A DNA stretch of 64,000 nt from a virus, in the IMG/VR virus record IMGVR_UViG_3300043787_000133, positions 1-64,000 of that record; one strand, written 5' to 3'. This document shows, piece by piece, positions 48,403 to 55,430 of this stretch. Under the pieces are notes generated by a model that saw only the letters and a list, made by a program, of their open reading frames with translations, did no database searches and was not told the DNA's origin. Within the stretch, counting starts at the first letter, position 1. Each line of letters begins with the position of its first letter. The position numbers and the translations under genes are program-made.

Positions 48403-49047
48403 ATGAACCTGCACCTGACCCCGCAGCCCCGCCCGGCCAGCAGCGACCCCGGCACCGACAAGGCCGCCGGCTGGTGGTGGCGCGCCACCGTGCTCCTCAC
48501 CGCGCTGTTCCTCGGCCTGCGGCTGGCAGGCATCACCTCCTGGCAGTGGTGGGCGGTGCTCCTGCCGGCGGAAGTCCTTATCGGGGCGCTGCTCCTGGCG
48601 CTCCTCATGGTCATCCCGTGGGCGTTCATGAGGTGGGCTTCCGGGCAGCCACGCGCGTTAGACGGGCAGCGAAACTGGCTGCTGCGGACAAACCTCGCAC
48701 GAGGGGGCATACAGCACCACGTGCGCACAGTAATACACATCAGGACACAACGGAACATGAAAATACGACCTGGAACGGGAAGGAACGACATGGCAGGGGG
48801 TAGCCCCGACGCGCCCACCGAGCGCTTCAGGAGGCTCACCAGGGCCCTGGAGGTGCCGGTGTGGCTCCAAGGGCTCGAACACCTCCTCCAGGCCGTCCAG
48901 GGGGCCTCCTGCGCCCGCTGCGGGGGGCGCATCGAGAACCTGTCCCAGGGGCACTACGGCAGTGCCTGCCTCGTCACGTGGACCGAGGAGAGGTTCCACT
49001 TCTGCTGCCCGGGAGACGCCCCGGGCTGCGAGCTGCAAGCGCCCTGA
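48403..49047 (+). CDS. Membrane protein with possible separate Cys-rich C-terminal gene
   Basis: 214 aa from ATG. Two membrane spans (WWRATVLLTALFLGLRLAGI, WAVLLPAEVLIGALLLALLMVI). A central stretch (residues about 85-128) has weak codon bias and looks non-coding. A second ATG at about residue 129 (MAGGSPDAPTERF) follows GGGAAGGAACG and opens a Cys-rich domain (CARCGGRIENLS, CLVTWTEERFHFCCPGDAPGC). One frame covers both, so fusion or two genes are both possible. Confidence 0.6.
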   Translation: MNLHLTPQPRPASSDPGTDKAAGWWWRATVLLTALFLGLRLAGITSWQWWAVLLPAEVLIGALLLALLMVIPWAFMRWASGQPRALDGQRNWLLRTNLARGGIQHHVRTVIHIRTQRNMKIRPGTGRNDMAGGSPDAPTERFRRLTRALEVPVWLQGLEHLLQAVQGASCARCGGRIENLSQGHYGSACLVTWTEERFHFCCPGDAPGCELQAP

Positions 49048-49117
49048 GACGGGTGCCCGGCACGGCACCCGCCAGGACAACAAAAGGGAACAGAGCGGAA
49101 CAAGGAAGAAGGCCGCA

Positions 49118-49990
49118 ATGACAATGCACAGCCAGTGGGAAGATATCACCCCGAGCCGGGCGCGCACCGACCTCGTGACCGCCAACTGCGGCCGTCCGGT
49201 GAGCGCGTCCCTGGTCGAGAAGTACGCCCGCGACATGGAGAACTCCCGGTGGCACGACTCACCGGAAGGCCCCATCTACGACACTCACAAGATCCTGCGC
49301 GACGCCCAGCACAGGTACCTCGCCGTCATCAAGGCATCCCAGGCGCTCCTGGAGAGGGGCGTCATCGAGGCCGAGGACGAGTTCTCGGTCCGGATGTGGG
49401 TAACCAGGGACGCGCCCGAGGACGTGTTCCCGTTCCTCAACATCGGCCTCAACCGGACGGCCGCGAACCAGCTCTACATCGCCGGGTACGGCAACAGCGC
49501 CACCACCCTCGCCGCGATCTGCCGCCGCGTCGTCATGTGGGAGGCGGGCCACCCCACCGGATACGCTTACCGGCCCACCCGAGCGGAGATCCTCGAAGTC
49601 CTGATGCCGGTCGAGGCCTCCCCGGCGCGCACCGCGCGCATCCTGGAGGCGGCCGAGTACGCCCGGACGTGGAAGATGTACGACATCTCCCCCGCCACGG
49701 CCGGGTTCCTCTACTGGGTGGTCACCGGCAGGAACCACGACGAGGGCCTCGACTTCATGGAGAAGGTCCGCACGGGCGCGGACATCGGCCAGGCGCACCC
49801 CGTGACCCTGCTGCGCAAGCGGCTCGGCGACGACAAGAGGAACGCCCTCAAGCGGGGCAGCCAGGTGAAGTCCGAGATGGTCATCTGGCTGACCATCAGG
49901 GCGTGGAACGCCGTGCGGCTGGACGAGAAGATCACCAAGCTCCAGGTGCCTGAGAAGCTCTCCGACAAGACGTTCATCAGGCCCCGCTAG
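49118..49990 (+). CDS. ParB-superfamily-like phage protein
   Basis: 290 aa from ATG. SLVEKYARDMENSRWHDSPEGPIYDTHKILRDAQHRYLAVIKA in parts follows the phage ParB-like pattern (helix, W, then a G/DGQHR-type loop), but the usual DGQHR is RDAQHR, so the nucleotide-binding or nuclease site may be altered. The remainder is helical (TTLAAICRRVVMWEAG, MEKVRTGADIGQAHPVTLLRKRL). Such proteins are common in actinophages and of unsettled function. A small hairpin (CGGGTGCC/GGCACCCG) lies in its leader. Confidence 0.72.
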   Translation: MTMHSQWEDITPSRARTDLVTANCGRPVSASLVEKYARDMENSRWHDSPEGPIYDTHKILRDAQHRYLAVIKASQALLERGVIEAEDEFSVRMWVTRDAPEDVFPFLNIGLNRTAANQLYIAGYGNSATTLAAICRRVVMWEAGHPTGYAYRPTRAEILEVLMPVEASPARTARILEAAEYARTWKMYDISPATAGFLYWVVTGRNHDEGLDFMEKVRTGADIGQAHPVTLLRKRLGDDKRNALKRGSQVKSEMVIWLTIRAWNAVRLDEKITKLQVPEKLSDKTFIRPR

Positions 49991-49998
49991 CATCGGAC

Positions 49999-50067
49999 GG
50001 GCGTGCCCCCTTCGAGGGGAGGGCGCGCCCAGCGGGGCCTCGCGAACGCCACACCGAGAGGCCCCGC
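49999..50067 (+). terminator. Double hairpin terminator
   Basis: A long hairpin (GGGCGTGCCCC, TTCG, AGGGG, A, GGGCGCGCCC) is followed by a 10-bp stem (GCGGGGCCTC / GAGGCCCCGC). It separates the ParB-like gene from the membrane/WhiB pair. Confidence 0.65.
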
Positions 50068-50109
50068 GCCGTTTCCCGGGAACATGACCCAAGGGGAGAG
50101 GACTGCCTC

Positions 50110-50391
50110 ATGCAGGCAAGAGGGAACGCGCCGGAGCGTGCCAGCGGCACGGCGCGGTACGGGCTGAGGTGGCGCGCCAGGGACGCGGCACGGCTGGCCC
50201 GCTTCCGGCTGGCACGCGCCGGCATCGCGGAGATCATGGGCGTCTACTGGATGGGCGCCGGGCCGCTGCTGTTCGCCGCGTCGTGGGCGAGCGGCCCGCT
50301 GGACGCCGGGGCGTACGTGCCAGGACCGGTGATGTTCCTGGCGGGAGCCGCGCTGGTCGCGGCGGCACGGCTGCGGGGGTGGCGCAGGTGA
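50110..50391 (+). CDS. Two-span small membrane protein
   Basis: 93 aa with AAGGGGAGAGGA upstream. Basic N-terminus (RYGLRWRARDAARLARFRLAR) and two membrane spans (IAEIMGVYWMGAGPLLFAAS, GPVMFLAGAALVAAARL). Its end overlaps the WhiB gene's GTG. A membrane partner for the WhiB protein is conceivable but unsupported. Confidence 0.7.
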   Translation: MQARGNAPERASGTARYGLRWRARDAARLARFRLARAGIAEIMGVYWMGAGPLLFAASWASGPLDAGAYVPGPVMFLAGAALVAAARLRGWRR

Positions 50392-50744
50392 GCCGTACCG
50401 CGCCGCGTGCCGCGCAGTGGCGCAAGGAGGCGAAGCCGATCTGGCGCGCACCGGGCCGTACCGCGTGCCTCGGCGAGGACACCAGCCTGTTCTACAAGGG
50501 CGAGCAGGAACGTGCCGCAGCGCGCCAGGTACGGGTCAGGAAGGCCAAGGGGCTGTGCCAGGCGTGCCGGTTCCGGGCCGAGTGCCTGGAGGCGGCGATG
50601 GAGGAGGAGAAGGACGGCGGCGGCCGGTACGGCATCAGGGGCAGCCTCACCGAGGAGGAGCGCAGGCAGCTCCAGGTAAGCCGCACCCTGAAGGCGAGGA
50701 ACGAGCGCAAGCGGGCGGAGAGGGCAGCGGAGGAGGCCGCCTGA
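50388..50744 (+). CDS. WhiB-family regulator
   Basis: 118 aa from GTG. The four Fe-S-binding Cys are present: TACLGED, then GLCQACRFRAEC. The segment after the cluster reads YGIRGSLTEEER, where most WhiB proteins have a G[VI]WGG turn; the Trp and second Gly are replaced by Arg and Ser. The basic C-terminal helix (KARNERKRAERA) would bind DNA. Phage WhiB proteins such as TM4 WhiBTM4 repress host genes; a similar role is possible. Confidence 0.85.
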   Translation: MSRTAPRAAQWRKEAKPIWRAPGRTACLGEDTSLFYKGEQERAAARQVRVRKAKGLCQACRFRAECLEAAMEEEKDGGGRYGIRGSLTEEERRQLQVSRTLKARNERKRAERAAEEAA

Positions 50745-50758
50745 AAAGCCTTCCTCAA

Positions 50759-50775
50759 TACAAGGTTTATTGATA
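50759..50775 (+). promoter_or_regulatory. 17-bp spacer/operator element (variant) with promoter
   Basis: TACAAGGTTTATTGATA; TTCCTC lies 17 bases before TAATCT (50774-50779). Transcription would start within the palindrome that follows. Confidence 0.7.
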
Positions 50776-50782
50776 ATCTCTA

Positions 50783-50808
50783 AAGGGCGGCCCGCGCGGG
50801 CCGCCCTT
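50783..50808 (+). promoter_or_regulatory. Perfect 26-bp palindrome at the transcription start
   Basis: AAGGGCGGCCCGC followed by its exact complement, centred between 50795 and 50796. The predicted +1 of the upstream promoter falls inside it. It could be a very early attenuator or a protective 5' stem, or a protein-binding site. Confidence 0.65.
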
Positions 50809-50877
50809 CAGCCGGAAGATCACCCCCGAGCAGGCCCAGGAGATCTTCGACCACCACGACGACCCCGAGGAAGACGA

Positions 50878-51426
50878 ATGACCAAGCGCTGCGACAACGC
50901 GAGCGTGGGCGTGCTCGCCGAGCGGAAGGGGCGCTGGCTGTTCGTCTGGCGCAACACCTTCCCGTTCAGCGTCGCCCCCGTGTCGGGCCACGTGTTCGAC
51001 GAGCACCGCTGCTACGACGAGGCGGCCCGCGCCGAGATGCGCGAGGAGGCCGGGCTCGAAGTGGAGAGCCTGTACCTCACGCCGGCCGGAGGGTGGCGTC
51101 CCAACAGGTGCAGGCGCGAGCCCGGGCCGGCGGGCACCGGCCACCTGTGGGAGGTCTACACGGCCACGGTGAGCGGCGAGCTGGCCCCCTCGCAGCGCGA
51201 GGTGAAGCAGGCCCGCTGGCTGGGCCACGCCCAGGTGCAGCTCCTGGCGAACCGCACCATGCTGTACGCGCAGAACCGCGTCCCTGAGGACGAGTGGCGG
51301 GACTCGCCCGGCATCGAGCCGGTGTGGGTGGGATTCCTGGCCGACCTGGACCTGGTCCGCATGCCCGTGGAGAACCTGGACCTGGTAGCGCGCCACGCGG
51401 CCGAGGGAAGGCCGCTGGTCTTATGA
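50878..51426 (+). CDS. Nudix-fold hydrolase
   Basis: 182 aa from ATG. LAERKGRWLFVWRNTFPF, GHVFDEHRCYDEAARAEMREEAGLEV: this is a Nudix box (G...E...REUxEExGU) in which the first Arg of REUxEE is Ala, the remaining acidic residues being kept. The second half contains YTATVSGELAP and W, typical of the fold. Phage Nudix proteins often hydrolyse nucleotides or NAD-like compounds; substrate unknown. Between promoter and ATG an open stretch lacks a start codon. Confidence 0.8.
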   Translation: MTKRCDNASVGVLAERKGRWLFVWRNTFPFSVAPVSGHVFDEHRCYDEAARAEMREEAGLEVESLYLTPAGGWRPNRCRREPGPAGTGHLWEVYTATVSGELAPSQREVKQARWLGHAQVQLLANRTMLYAQNRVPEDEWRDSPGIEPVWVGFLADLDLVRMPVENLDLVARHAAEGRPLVL

Positions 51427-51650
51427 GCCTGCGCGATTCCGAGGTCATGGACATCGGCGACCTACGGGAGAATCTCACCGAGATCACCGAGGTGGGCACC
51501 TGGGTGCTGAACGGCGGGCGCCTCAGCCCGGACCGCAAGGTGCTGCTGTGCGTGCACGGCCACTACTTCCCGCTGGAGCGCGTGAGCATCACCAGCGCGG
51601 AGGGCTCGTTCGTCCTGGTGCTCGGCAGCGACACGTCCCTGGCGTTCTGA
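51423..51650 (+). CDS. Small beta-rich hypothetical protein
   Basis: 75 aa from ATG overlapping the Nudix stop (ATGA). MSLRDSEVMDIGDLRENL, GTWVLNGGRLSPDRKVLLCVHGHYFPLERV in parts, then GSFVLVLGSDTS. Function unknown; coupled to the Nudix gene. Confidence 0.7.
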   Translation: MSLRDSEVMDIGDLRENLTEITEVGTWVLNGGRLSPDRKVLLCVHGHYFPLERVSITSAEGSFVLVLGSDTSLAF

Positions 51651-51847
51651 TGGCCCGCTCGCACTCCGTCTACTTGGTCCTGGACCCGGGGCTGCCGCCT
51701 GCCGCCTTCACGGTCAAGCACGAGCTGGAGAGCTTCCTGAACGGGACGCCCGACCCGGACGGCAGGCAGCTCTGGCGCTGCCGCGACGGTCACCCGGAGT
51801 TGTACCCGGCTGTTCTCCTGGACCCTGAAGCACTTCAGCCAAAGTAG
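51650..51847 (+). CDS. Small hypothetical protein
   Basis: 65 aa starting MARSHSVYLVLDPGLPPAAF, sharing one base with the preceding stop. KHELESFLNGTPDPDGRQLW and ELYPAVLLDPEALQPK complete a short alpha/beta protein. Last gene of the Nudix unit. Confidence 0.68.
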   Translation: MARSHSVYLVLDPGLPPAAFTVKHELESFLNGTPDPDGRQLWRCRDGHPELYPAVLLDPEALQPK

Positions 51848-51855
51848 TTGGCGAT

Positions 51856-51872
51856 TATCAAGAAAGCCTATA
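51856..51872 (+). promoter_or_regulatory. 17-bp spacer/operator element, reverse orientation, with promoter
   Basis: TATCAAGAAAGCCTATA; TTGGCG lies 17 bases before TATTGT (51871-51876). The leader carries TGCAAGGAAACGAGCGCT (51883-51900), and TCCTG there can pair with CAGGA of the ribosome site. Confidence 0.78.
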
Positions 51873-51913
51873 TTGTTTGTCCTGCAAGGAAACGAGCGCT
51901 ACAGGAGGACCTG

Positions 51914-52291
51914 ATGGCACACCAGATCGTCTGCAACTCGAAGTGGGGCATGCAGCCTAAGCACACACATCCCAGCGCCGAACTGGTGCGGGCCTGCTAC
52001 GAGGCCAAGCGGGACGTCCAGGCGGGCATCGCCGTCTGGCCGTGCTCCTGGCTCGCGCAGGAGGGCTTCACCGAGGATGGCGTCCCCGTTATCGTCGAGT
52101 GCGGCCTCCCCACGCGGTTCACCGACGACAAGGGCTCCTACGCCTGCATCGGCGGCCACGACCACGTACCAGCCGAAGTGCGCTTCGAGCAGGGCTGGGA
52201 CTACGCGGAGGACGACGACGAGGCCCGGCGGCTCGCCCAGGCGGGCACCCGGCCCGTCCAGGTGAACGGCGACTCCTGGATCTGGTCATGA
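51914..52291 (+). CDS. Cys/His-containing hypothetical protein
   Basis: 125 aa from ATG after CAGGAGGACCTG; a longer in-frame start was rejected because it precedes the promoter. IVCNSKWGMQPKHTHPSAELVRACYEAKR, WPCSWLAQEGF, SYACIGGHDHVP: several Cys and His in spaced pairs suggest metal binding. Overlaps the next gene by ATGA. Function unknown. Confidence 0.7.
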   Translation: MAHQIVCNSKWGMQPKHTHPSAELVRACYEAKRDVQAGIAVWPCSWLAQEGFTEDGVPVIVECGLPTRFTDDKGSYACIGGHDHVPAEVRFEQGWDYAEDDDEARRLAQAGTRPVQVNGDSWIWS

Positions 52292-52575
52292 ACATGGTCA
52301 GCCCCGAGGTGATGAAGGCCCACCGTGCCGCCTGGTACGTGTGGGCCGGGGGCGTGAAGATGCGCCGCAAGGCCACGATGCGCGGCTCCCGGGGTTACGA
52401 CGTCACCTGCTCGTGCGGGGACTTCGAGACGAAGACCGGCGGGGCCACCCGCCAGTACGTCGAAAACGAGCTTTGGTTCCACAGATACCAGGCGCAGGAG
52501 GCATCCGCTCCTCCACTATTCCATCGTGACCAGGAGAGACGCCCCGCGCTGCCCGTTGTGCCAGAAGTCCTTTAA
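52288..52575 (+). CDS. Small CxC protein
   Basis: 95 aa from ATG. SPEVMKAHRAAWYVWAGGVK, then VTCSCGDFETKTGG and RYQAQE. TCSCGDF resembles the Cys turn of small zinc-binding phage proteins. The last 30 residues overlap the next gene in another frame. Confidence 0.65.
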   Translation: MNMVSPEVMKAHRAAWYVWAGGVKMRRKATMRGSRGYDVTCSCGDFETKTGGATRQYVENELWFHRYQAQEASAPPLFHRDQERRPALPVVPEVL

Positions 52576-52819
52576 AGGCTGGTTTCGTACCGCTTTGCAC
52601 TTTTACCTCATTCACCACTACAGCTACCAGGTCAAGGGAAAGGAGGGGCTGAGAGAAGATGCCACGGACCGCAGGCCCGTTCGAGAAGAACGGGATCAGG
52701 CCCCGCAGCCCGGACGTGTCCCGCGTCGCCAGGACGGAGGGAGCGCGCCAGGTAGTCGCTTACCTGGAGCGCGAGGGCGTCCTGGACGGCATGAGCTGGG
52801 AGTCGCTCGGCGTGCCTGA
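52526..52819 (+). CDS. C2H2-type zinc-finger protein, end doubtful
   Basis: 97 aa from GTG. CPLCQKSFKGWFRTALHFYLIHHY is a clear CxxC-x12-HxxxxHH finger near the N-terminus. From about residue 42 the frame overlaps the start of the next gene and becomes Arg/Pro-rich, so the natural end may be close to base 52660 and only the finger is well supported. Confidence 0.58.
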   Translation: MTRRDAPRCPLCQKSFKGWFRTALHFYLIHHYSYQVKGKEGLREDATDRRPVREERDQAPQPGRVPRRQDGGSAPGSRLPGARGRPGRHELGVARRA

Positions 52820-53048
52820 CCGCGAGACGTGGGTCAGGGCGATCACCGAAGTCTTCACCACCGCTAACCGCGAGGCAGCCAAGGCCGCGCTCGCCGAGCT
52901 GGCCGAGTGGGAAGAGCTGGCCATGATCCTGCCGTGCCGCCGCTGCGGGGCGGACGAGGAAGAGCCGTGCCGCGACCTGCGGACCAACGTCATCACCCAC
53001 ATCAAGCACCCGCACGCCGACCGGATGGAAGACATGGAGGCAGCCTGA
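52659..53048 (+). CDS. Helical protein with Cys4/His site
   Basis: 129 aa. ARQVVAYLEREGVLDGM, RAITEVFTTANREAAKAALAEL, CRRCGADEEEPCRD and HIKHPHADRM. The CxxC...C...H arrangement near the end suggests a zinc finger. Shares one base with the next start. Function unknown. Confidence 0.7.
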   Translation: MPRTAGPFEKNGIRPRSPDVSRVARTEGARQVVAYLEREGVLDGMSWESLGVPDRETWVRAITEVFTTANREAAKAALAELAEWEELAMILPCRRCGADEEEPCRDLRTNVITHIKHPHADRMEDMEAA

Positions 53049-53305
53049 TGGCATCAGCCATTCCACTGGAATCGTCCCGCTACGACGGGGACGGCACCCT
53101 CACCCTGCACTTCGACTGCCCTGGATGCCACCAGGTCAACGAGGTCGCCGGGATAGACCCCGAACGCTACATGACCTGGCGCAGCGGGCGCGGGCCGTCC
53201 GTCGGCGGGGCGTTCCCCGAGCTGAGCGCGGCGGACCGCGAGGCGCTCATGACGGGCTACCACGAAAAGTGCTTCGACGATCTGTTCGCCGGGGATGACG
53301 AGTGA
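53048..53305 (+). CDS. Small Cys-pair protein
   Basis: 85 aa. TLTLHFDCPGCHQVNEV opens with a CxxC; a later His/Cys pair (YHEKCFDDLF) could complete a site. Overlaps the next gene as GTGA. Function unknown. Confidence 0.7.
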   Translation: MASAIPLESSRYDGDGTLTLHFDCPGCHQVNEVAGIDPERYMTWRSGRGPSVGGAFPELSAADREALMTGYHEKCFDDLFAGDDE

Positions 53306-53736
53306 ACCGCGAGGAGTTGACCGAGCGCGACGCGCACCTGCTCGAAGAGACGCGCCAGGTGGTGCTGTCCGCCCCGGCGGACATCCCGCGCAACCCGGTG
53401 TGGGGCCAGGACTACGATCCCCTGGCGATCCTCTCCAACCCGCGCTCCTACCCCGAGCACACCGAGATCGCACTGGTAAACGTGCGCATCGCAATGCACC
53501 CGGAGGAGCACTGGTCCAAGTGCGCCGACTGCGGGCGCGTCTTCCTCGCCGACGATGAGACCCCGGGCGAGACCGTGTGCTCGCCCGAGTGCTGGAACTT
53601 CTACGCCCGCTACATGGCGGCGGAGGTGGGCTGCCCGCTCAGCACCTTCACGATGCTGGACGAGAGCCCGTCGGAGCCAGCGCCCTCCTACGGCGGCGAC
53701 CGCCCGGAGGAAGGCCGCTACGGGCGCGACCTCTAA
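53302..53736 (+). CDS. Zinc-finger hypothetical protein
   Basis: 144 aa from GTG. Helical start (LTERDAHLLEETRQVVLSAP), then CADCGRVFLADDETPGETVCSPECW in parts: a treble-clef-like Cys4 site of the kind seen in many small phage proteins. The end is Pro-rich. Function unknown. Confidence 0.72.
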   Translation: MNREELTERDAHLLEETRQVVLSAPADIPRNPVWGQDYDPLAILSNPRSYPEHTEIALVNVRIAMHPEEHWSKCADCGRVFLADDETPGETVCSPECWNFYARYMAAEVGCPLSTFTMLDESPSEPAPSYGGDRPEEGRYGRDL

Positions 53737-53902
53737 TGAACACCGCAGCAAACTGACGGGAAGCAGCGAGAGGGCCGTACGGGAGACCGTGCAGCCGCCT
53801 TCGGCCCACCGTCCCTGGCACCGGGTGGTTCCGGGCGGACTCCGACAAGGCCGTCACCGCCACCGTCAGGCGCACCCGCAAGGCCTACTTCGGCTGAGAC
53901 CG

Positions 53903-53937
53903 CGAGTCCGGCCCCGTCTCCCGGGGCCGGGCTCGCC
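53903..53937 (+). terminator. GC-rich terminator-like hairpin
   Basis: GCGAG, T, CCGGCCCCG pairs with CCGGGGCCGG, G, CTCGC: about 15 bp with one mismatch, and no T-run. The bases 53737-53902 before it hold no convincing gene; a frame ending KAYFG lacks a start. Confidence 0.55.
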
Positions 53938-53951
53938 TGTAAGGAGGACCA

Positions 53952-54218
53952 GTGAACTACAAGCCGTTCGGCTACCAGGATGAGCCGCTGACGTGCCTGT
54001 GGTGCGGCAGGAAGCTCTCGCACCACACGGTCATCGACGAGGACCGGGAGAAGGCCGCCAGGGCGGCTGGCATGGACGCCGACGCGGTGTACCAGCACTC
54101 CCTGGTCCGGGCGGAGAAGGCCGGCCCCTACCAGGATGACTCGTTCTGCACTCTCTCCTGCGGTTACCTGTTCGGCCTGCGCCTGGCTGAACTCGGTAGC
54201 CGGCTAGAGAGCAAGTAA
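53952..54218 (+). CDS. Zinc-finger hypothetical protein
   Basis: 88 aa from GTG with TAAGGAGGACCA upstream. CLWCGRKLSHHTVID near the start and FCTLSCGYLFGLRL near the end form a split Cys4-type site around a helical insert. Ends just before a 17-bp element. Function unknown. Confidence 0.72.
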   Translation: MNYKPFGYQDEPLTCLWCGRKLSHHTVIDEDREKAARAAGMDADAVYQHSLVRAEKAGPYQDDSFCTLSCGYLFGLRLAELGSRLESK

Positions 54219-54235
54219 TATCAAGAAAACCTGTA
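54219..54235 (+). promoter_or_regulatory. 17-bp spacer/operator element, reverse orientation, with consensus -10
   Basis: TATCAAGAAAACCTGTA followed by TATAAT (54234-54239), the best -10 hexamer in the set. The ATG at 54249 is about three bases from the predicted +1. Confidence 0.8.
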
Positions 54236-54248
54236 TAATGGAGGGACT

Positions 54249-54581
54249 ATGAGCGACCACTACCACTACGCCAGCGAGGTCCAGGGCGCGGCCGACGACA
54301 ACCACGGCCACAGCCCCCGGGACATCGGGGCCGCCGAGGAGCACGACCTGAACATGCTCGAACGGCGCGTCCTGCGCGCCGAAGCCGGTGTGGCGGAGCT
54401 GGAGCGCAGCGCCGGCAGCGAGGTCAACGGGCTGAAGCGCCGGGTCGCAGAGCTGGAGGCGGGCTACCTCGAACTCCAGGGCCAGTTCGCCCAGCTCCAG
54501 CGCATGGTTCTCGAAGCTGCCGGCAACAGCACGGCGAGGCTCAACCAGTTCGCCGACCTACTAGAAGGAAGGATCGCCTGA
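54249..54581 (+). CDS. Coiled-coil protein
   Basis: 110 aa. His/Tyr-rich start (MSDHYHYASEVQG) then an unbroken coiled coil (LERRVLRAEAGVAELERS, LKRRVAELEAGYLELQGQF, LQRMVLEAAGNSTARLNQF). Near-leaderless promoter. Coupled to the small membrane protein that follows (TGATG). Likely a membrane-linked multimeric partner. Confidence 0.78.
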   Translation: MSDHYHYASEVQGAADDNHGHSPRDIGAAEEHDLNMLERRVLRAEAGVAELERSAGSEVNGLKRRVAELEAGYLELQGQFAQLQRMVLEAAGNSTARLNQFADLLEGRIA

Positions 54582-54748
54582 TGCCCGGATGGATTCCGCG
54601 CTGGCACCCGTTCGTGTGGATCTTCGTGATCGTCATGATCTACATGATCTGGACGGACCCGGCCGAGTGGGGCCAGAAGGCCGCCGGCGTACTCCACCTG
54701 ATCCCCGAGGCGGCCAGCCGCATCGGGATCTTCATCCAGCACCTGTAG
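54581..54748 (+). CDS. Very small single-span membrane protein
   Basis: 55 aa: MPGWIPRWHPFVWIFVIVMI then YMIWTDPAEWGQK and an amphipathic end (LHLIPEAASRIGIFIQHL). This WIPRWHPFVW layout recurs in actinophages as I recall. Its start shares one base with the coiled-coil gene's stop. Holin-like or membrane-anchoring role possible. Confidence 0.72.
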   Translation: MPGWIPRWHPFVWIFVIVMIYMIWTDPAEWGQKAAGVLHLIPEAASRIGIFIQHL

Positions 54749-54754
54749 CCCACC

Positions 54755-55330
54755 ATGGCTGCCAACGGGAGGCACCGCCCTCCGTCGCGCACCCTCGGCC
54801 GCGTCGCGCTGCCGGGGGTCTTCGCGTTCTTCACCTGGCTGGCGGAGAACACCCCCGCCGGCCTGTGGGGTTTCCTCGGCCTGCTCGGCACGGGGCTGCT
54901 GGTCAGCCTCTTCTACCCGCTGATCGTCCTCATGGCGATCGAGGCACCCGGCGGCCTGGTGCCGTGGCAGTGGCGCGCCTGGTGGCGCAAGGGCGAGGCG
55001 CGCCGGCCGTCCATCCGGAAGCGGCTGCGGCGCGTCGTGTACGCCGCCGACGGCTACGCCTGCGCCTACTGCCGCAAGAGCCACGACATCCAGCTCGACC
55101 ACATGCGGCCCTGGTCACTGGGCGGCCGGACGTCGTTCTTCAACTCGATGACCCTCTGCAGCACCTGCAACCGGATCAAGTCGAACTACTGGCGCTTTAG
55201 GGACGGGCGGGTCACCTACCGCTCGTCCGACGGCTACCACTACCCGGCGAAGGCCGCCGAGATCCTCGCCTTCGAGATGCGCCACCGCTGGAGCCCCTGG
55301 CGGTTCATCCGCGCCGCGATTGCCCTGTAG
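54755..55330 (+). CDS. Membrane-anchored HNH endonuclease
   Basis: 191 aa from ATG. Two membrane spans come first (VALPGVFAFFTWLAEN and GLWGFLGLLGTGLLVSLFYP through LIVLMAI). A classical HNH domain follows at about residues 95-150: RRVVYAADGYACAYCRKS, IQLDHMRPWSLGG, NSMTLCSTCNRIKSNYW. Both CxxC zinc pairs and the DH and N of the active site are present. A nuclease tied to the membrane is unusual among phage HNH proteins; exclusion of incoming DNA is one guess. Confidence 0.82.
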   Translation: MAANGRHRPPSRTLGRVALPGVFAFFTWLAENTPAGLWGFLGLLGTGLLVSLFYPLIVLMAIEAPGGLVPWQWRAWWRKGEARRPSIRKRLRRVVYAADGYACAYCRKSHDIQLDHMRPWSLGGRTSFFNSMTLCSTCNRIKSNYWRFRDGRVTYRSSDGYHYPAKAAEILAFEMRHRWSPWRFIRAAIAL

Positions 55331-55430
55331 CGGGGTAACAACTGGGGTGCAGAACGCGCTTTGTGCGGGCGAGAGTGCTCCTGTGCCGCTATGGTCTTCC
55401 TTGCCATTGATGGACTAAGGAAGGAACTGC

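Noticed and set aside
53737-53902. Short frame ending KAYFG between the zinc-finger genes
   Set aside because: No ATG, GTG or TTG start with a ribosome site in that frame; may be a remnant.
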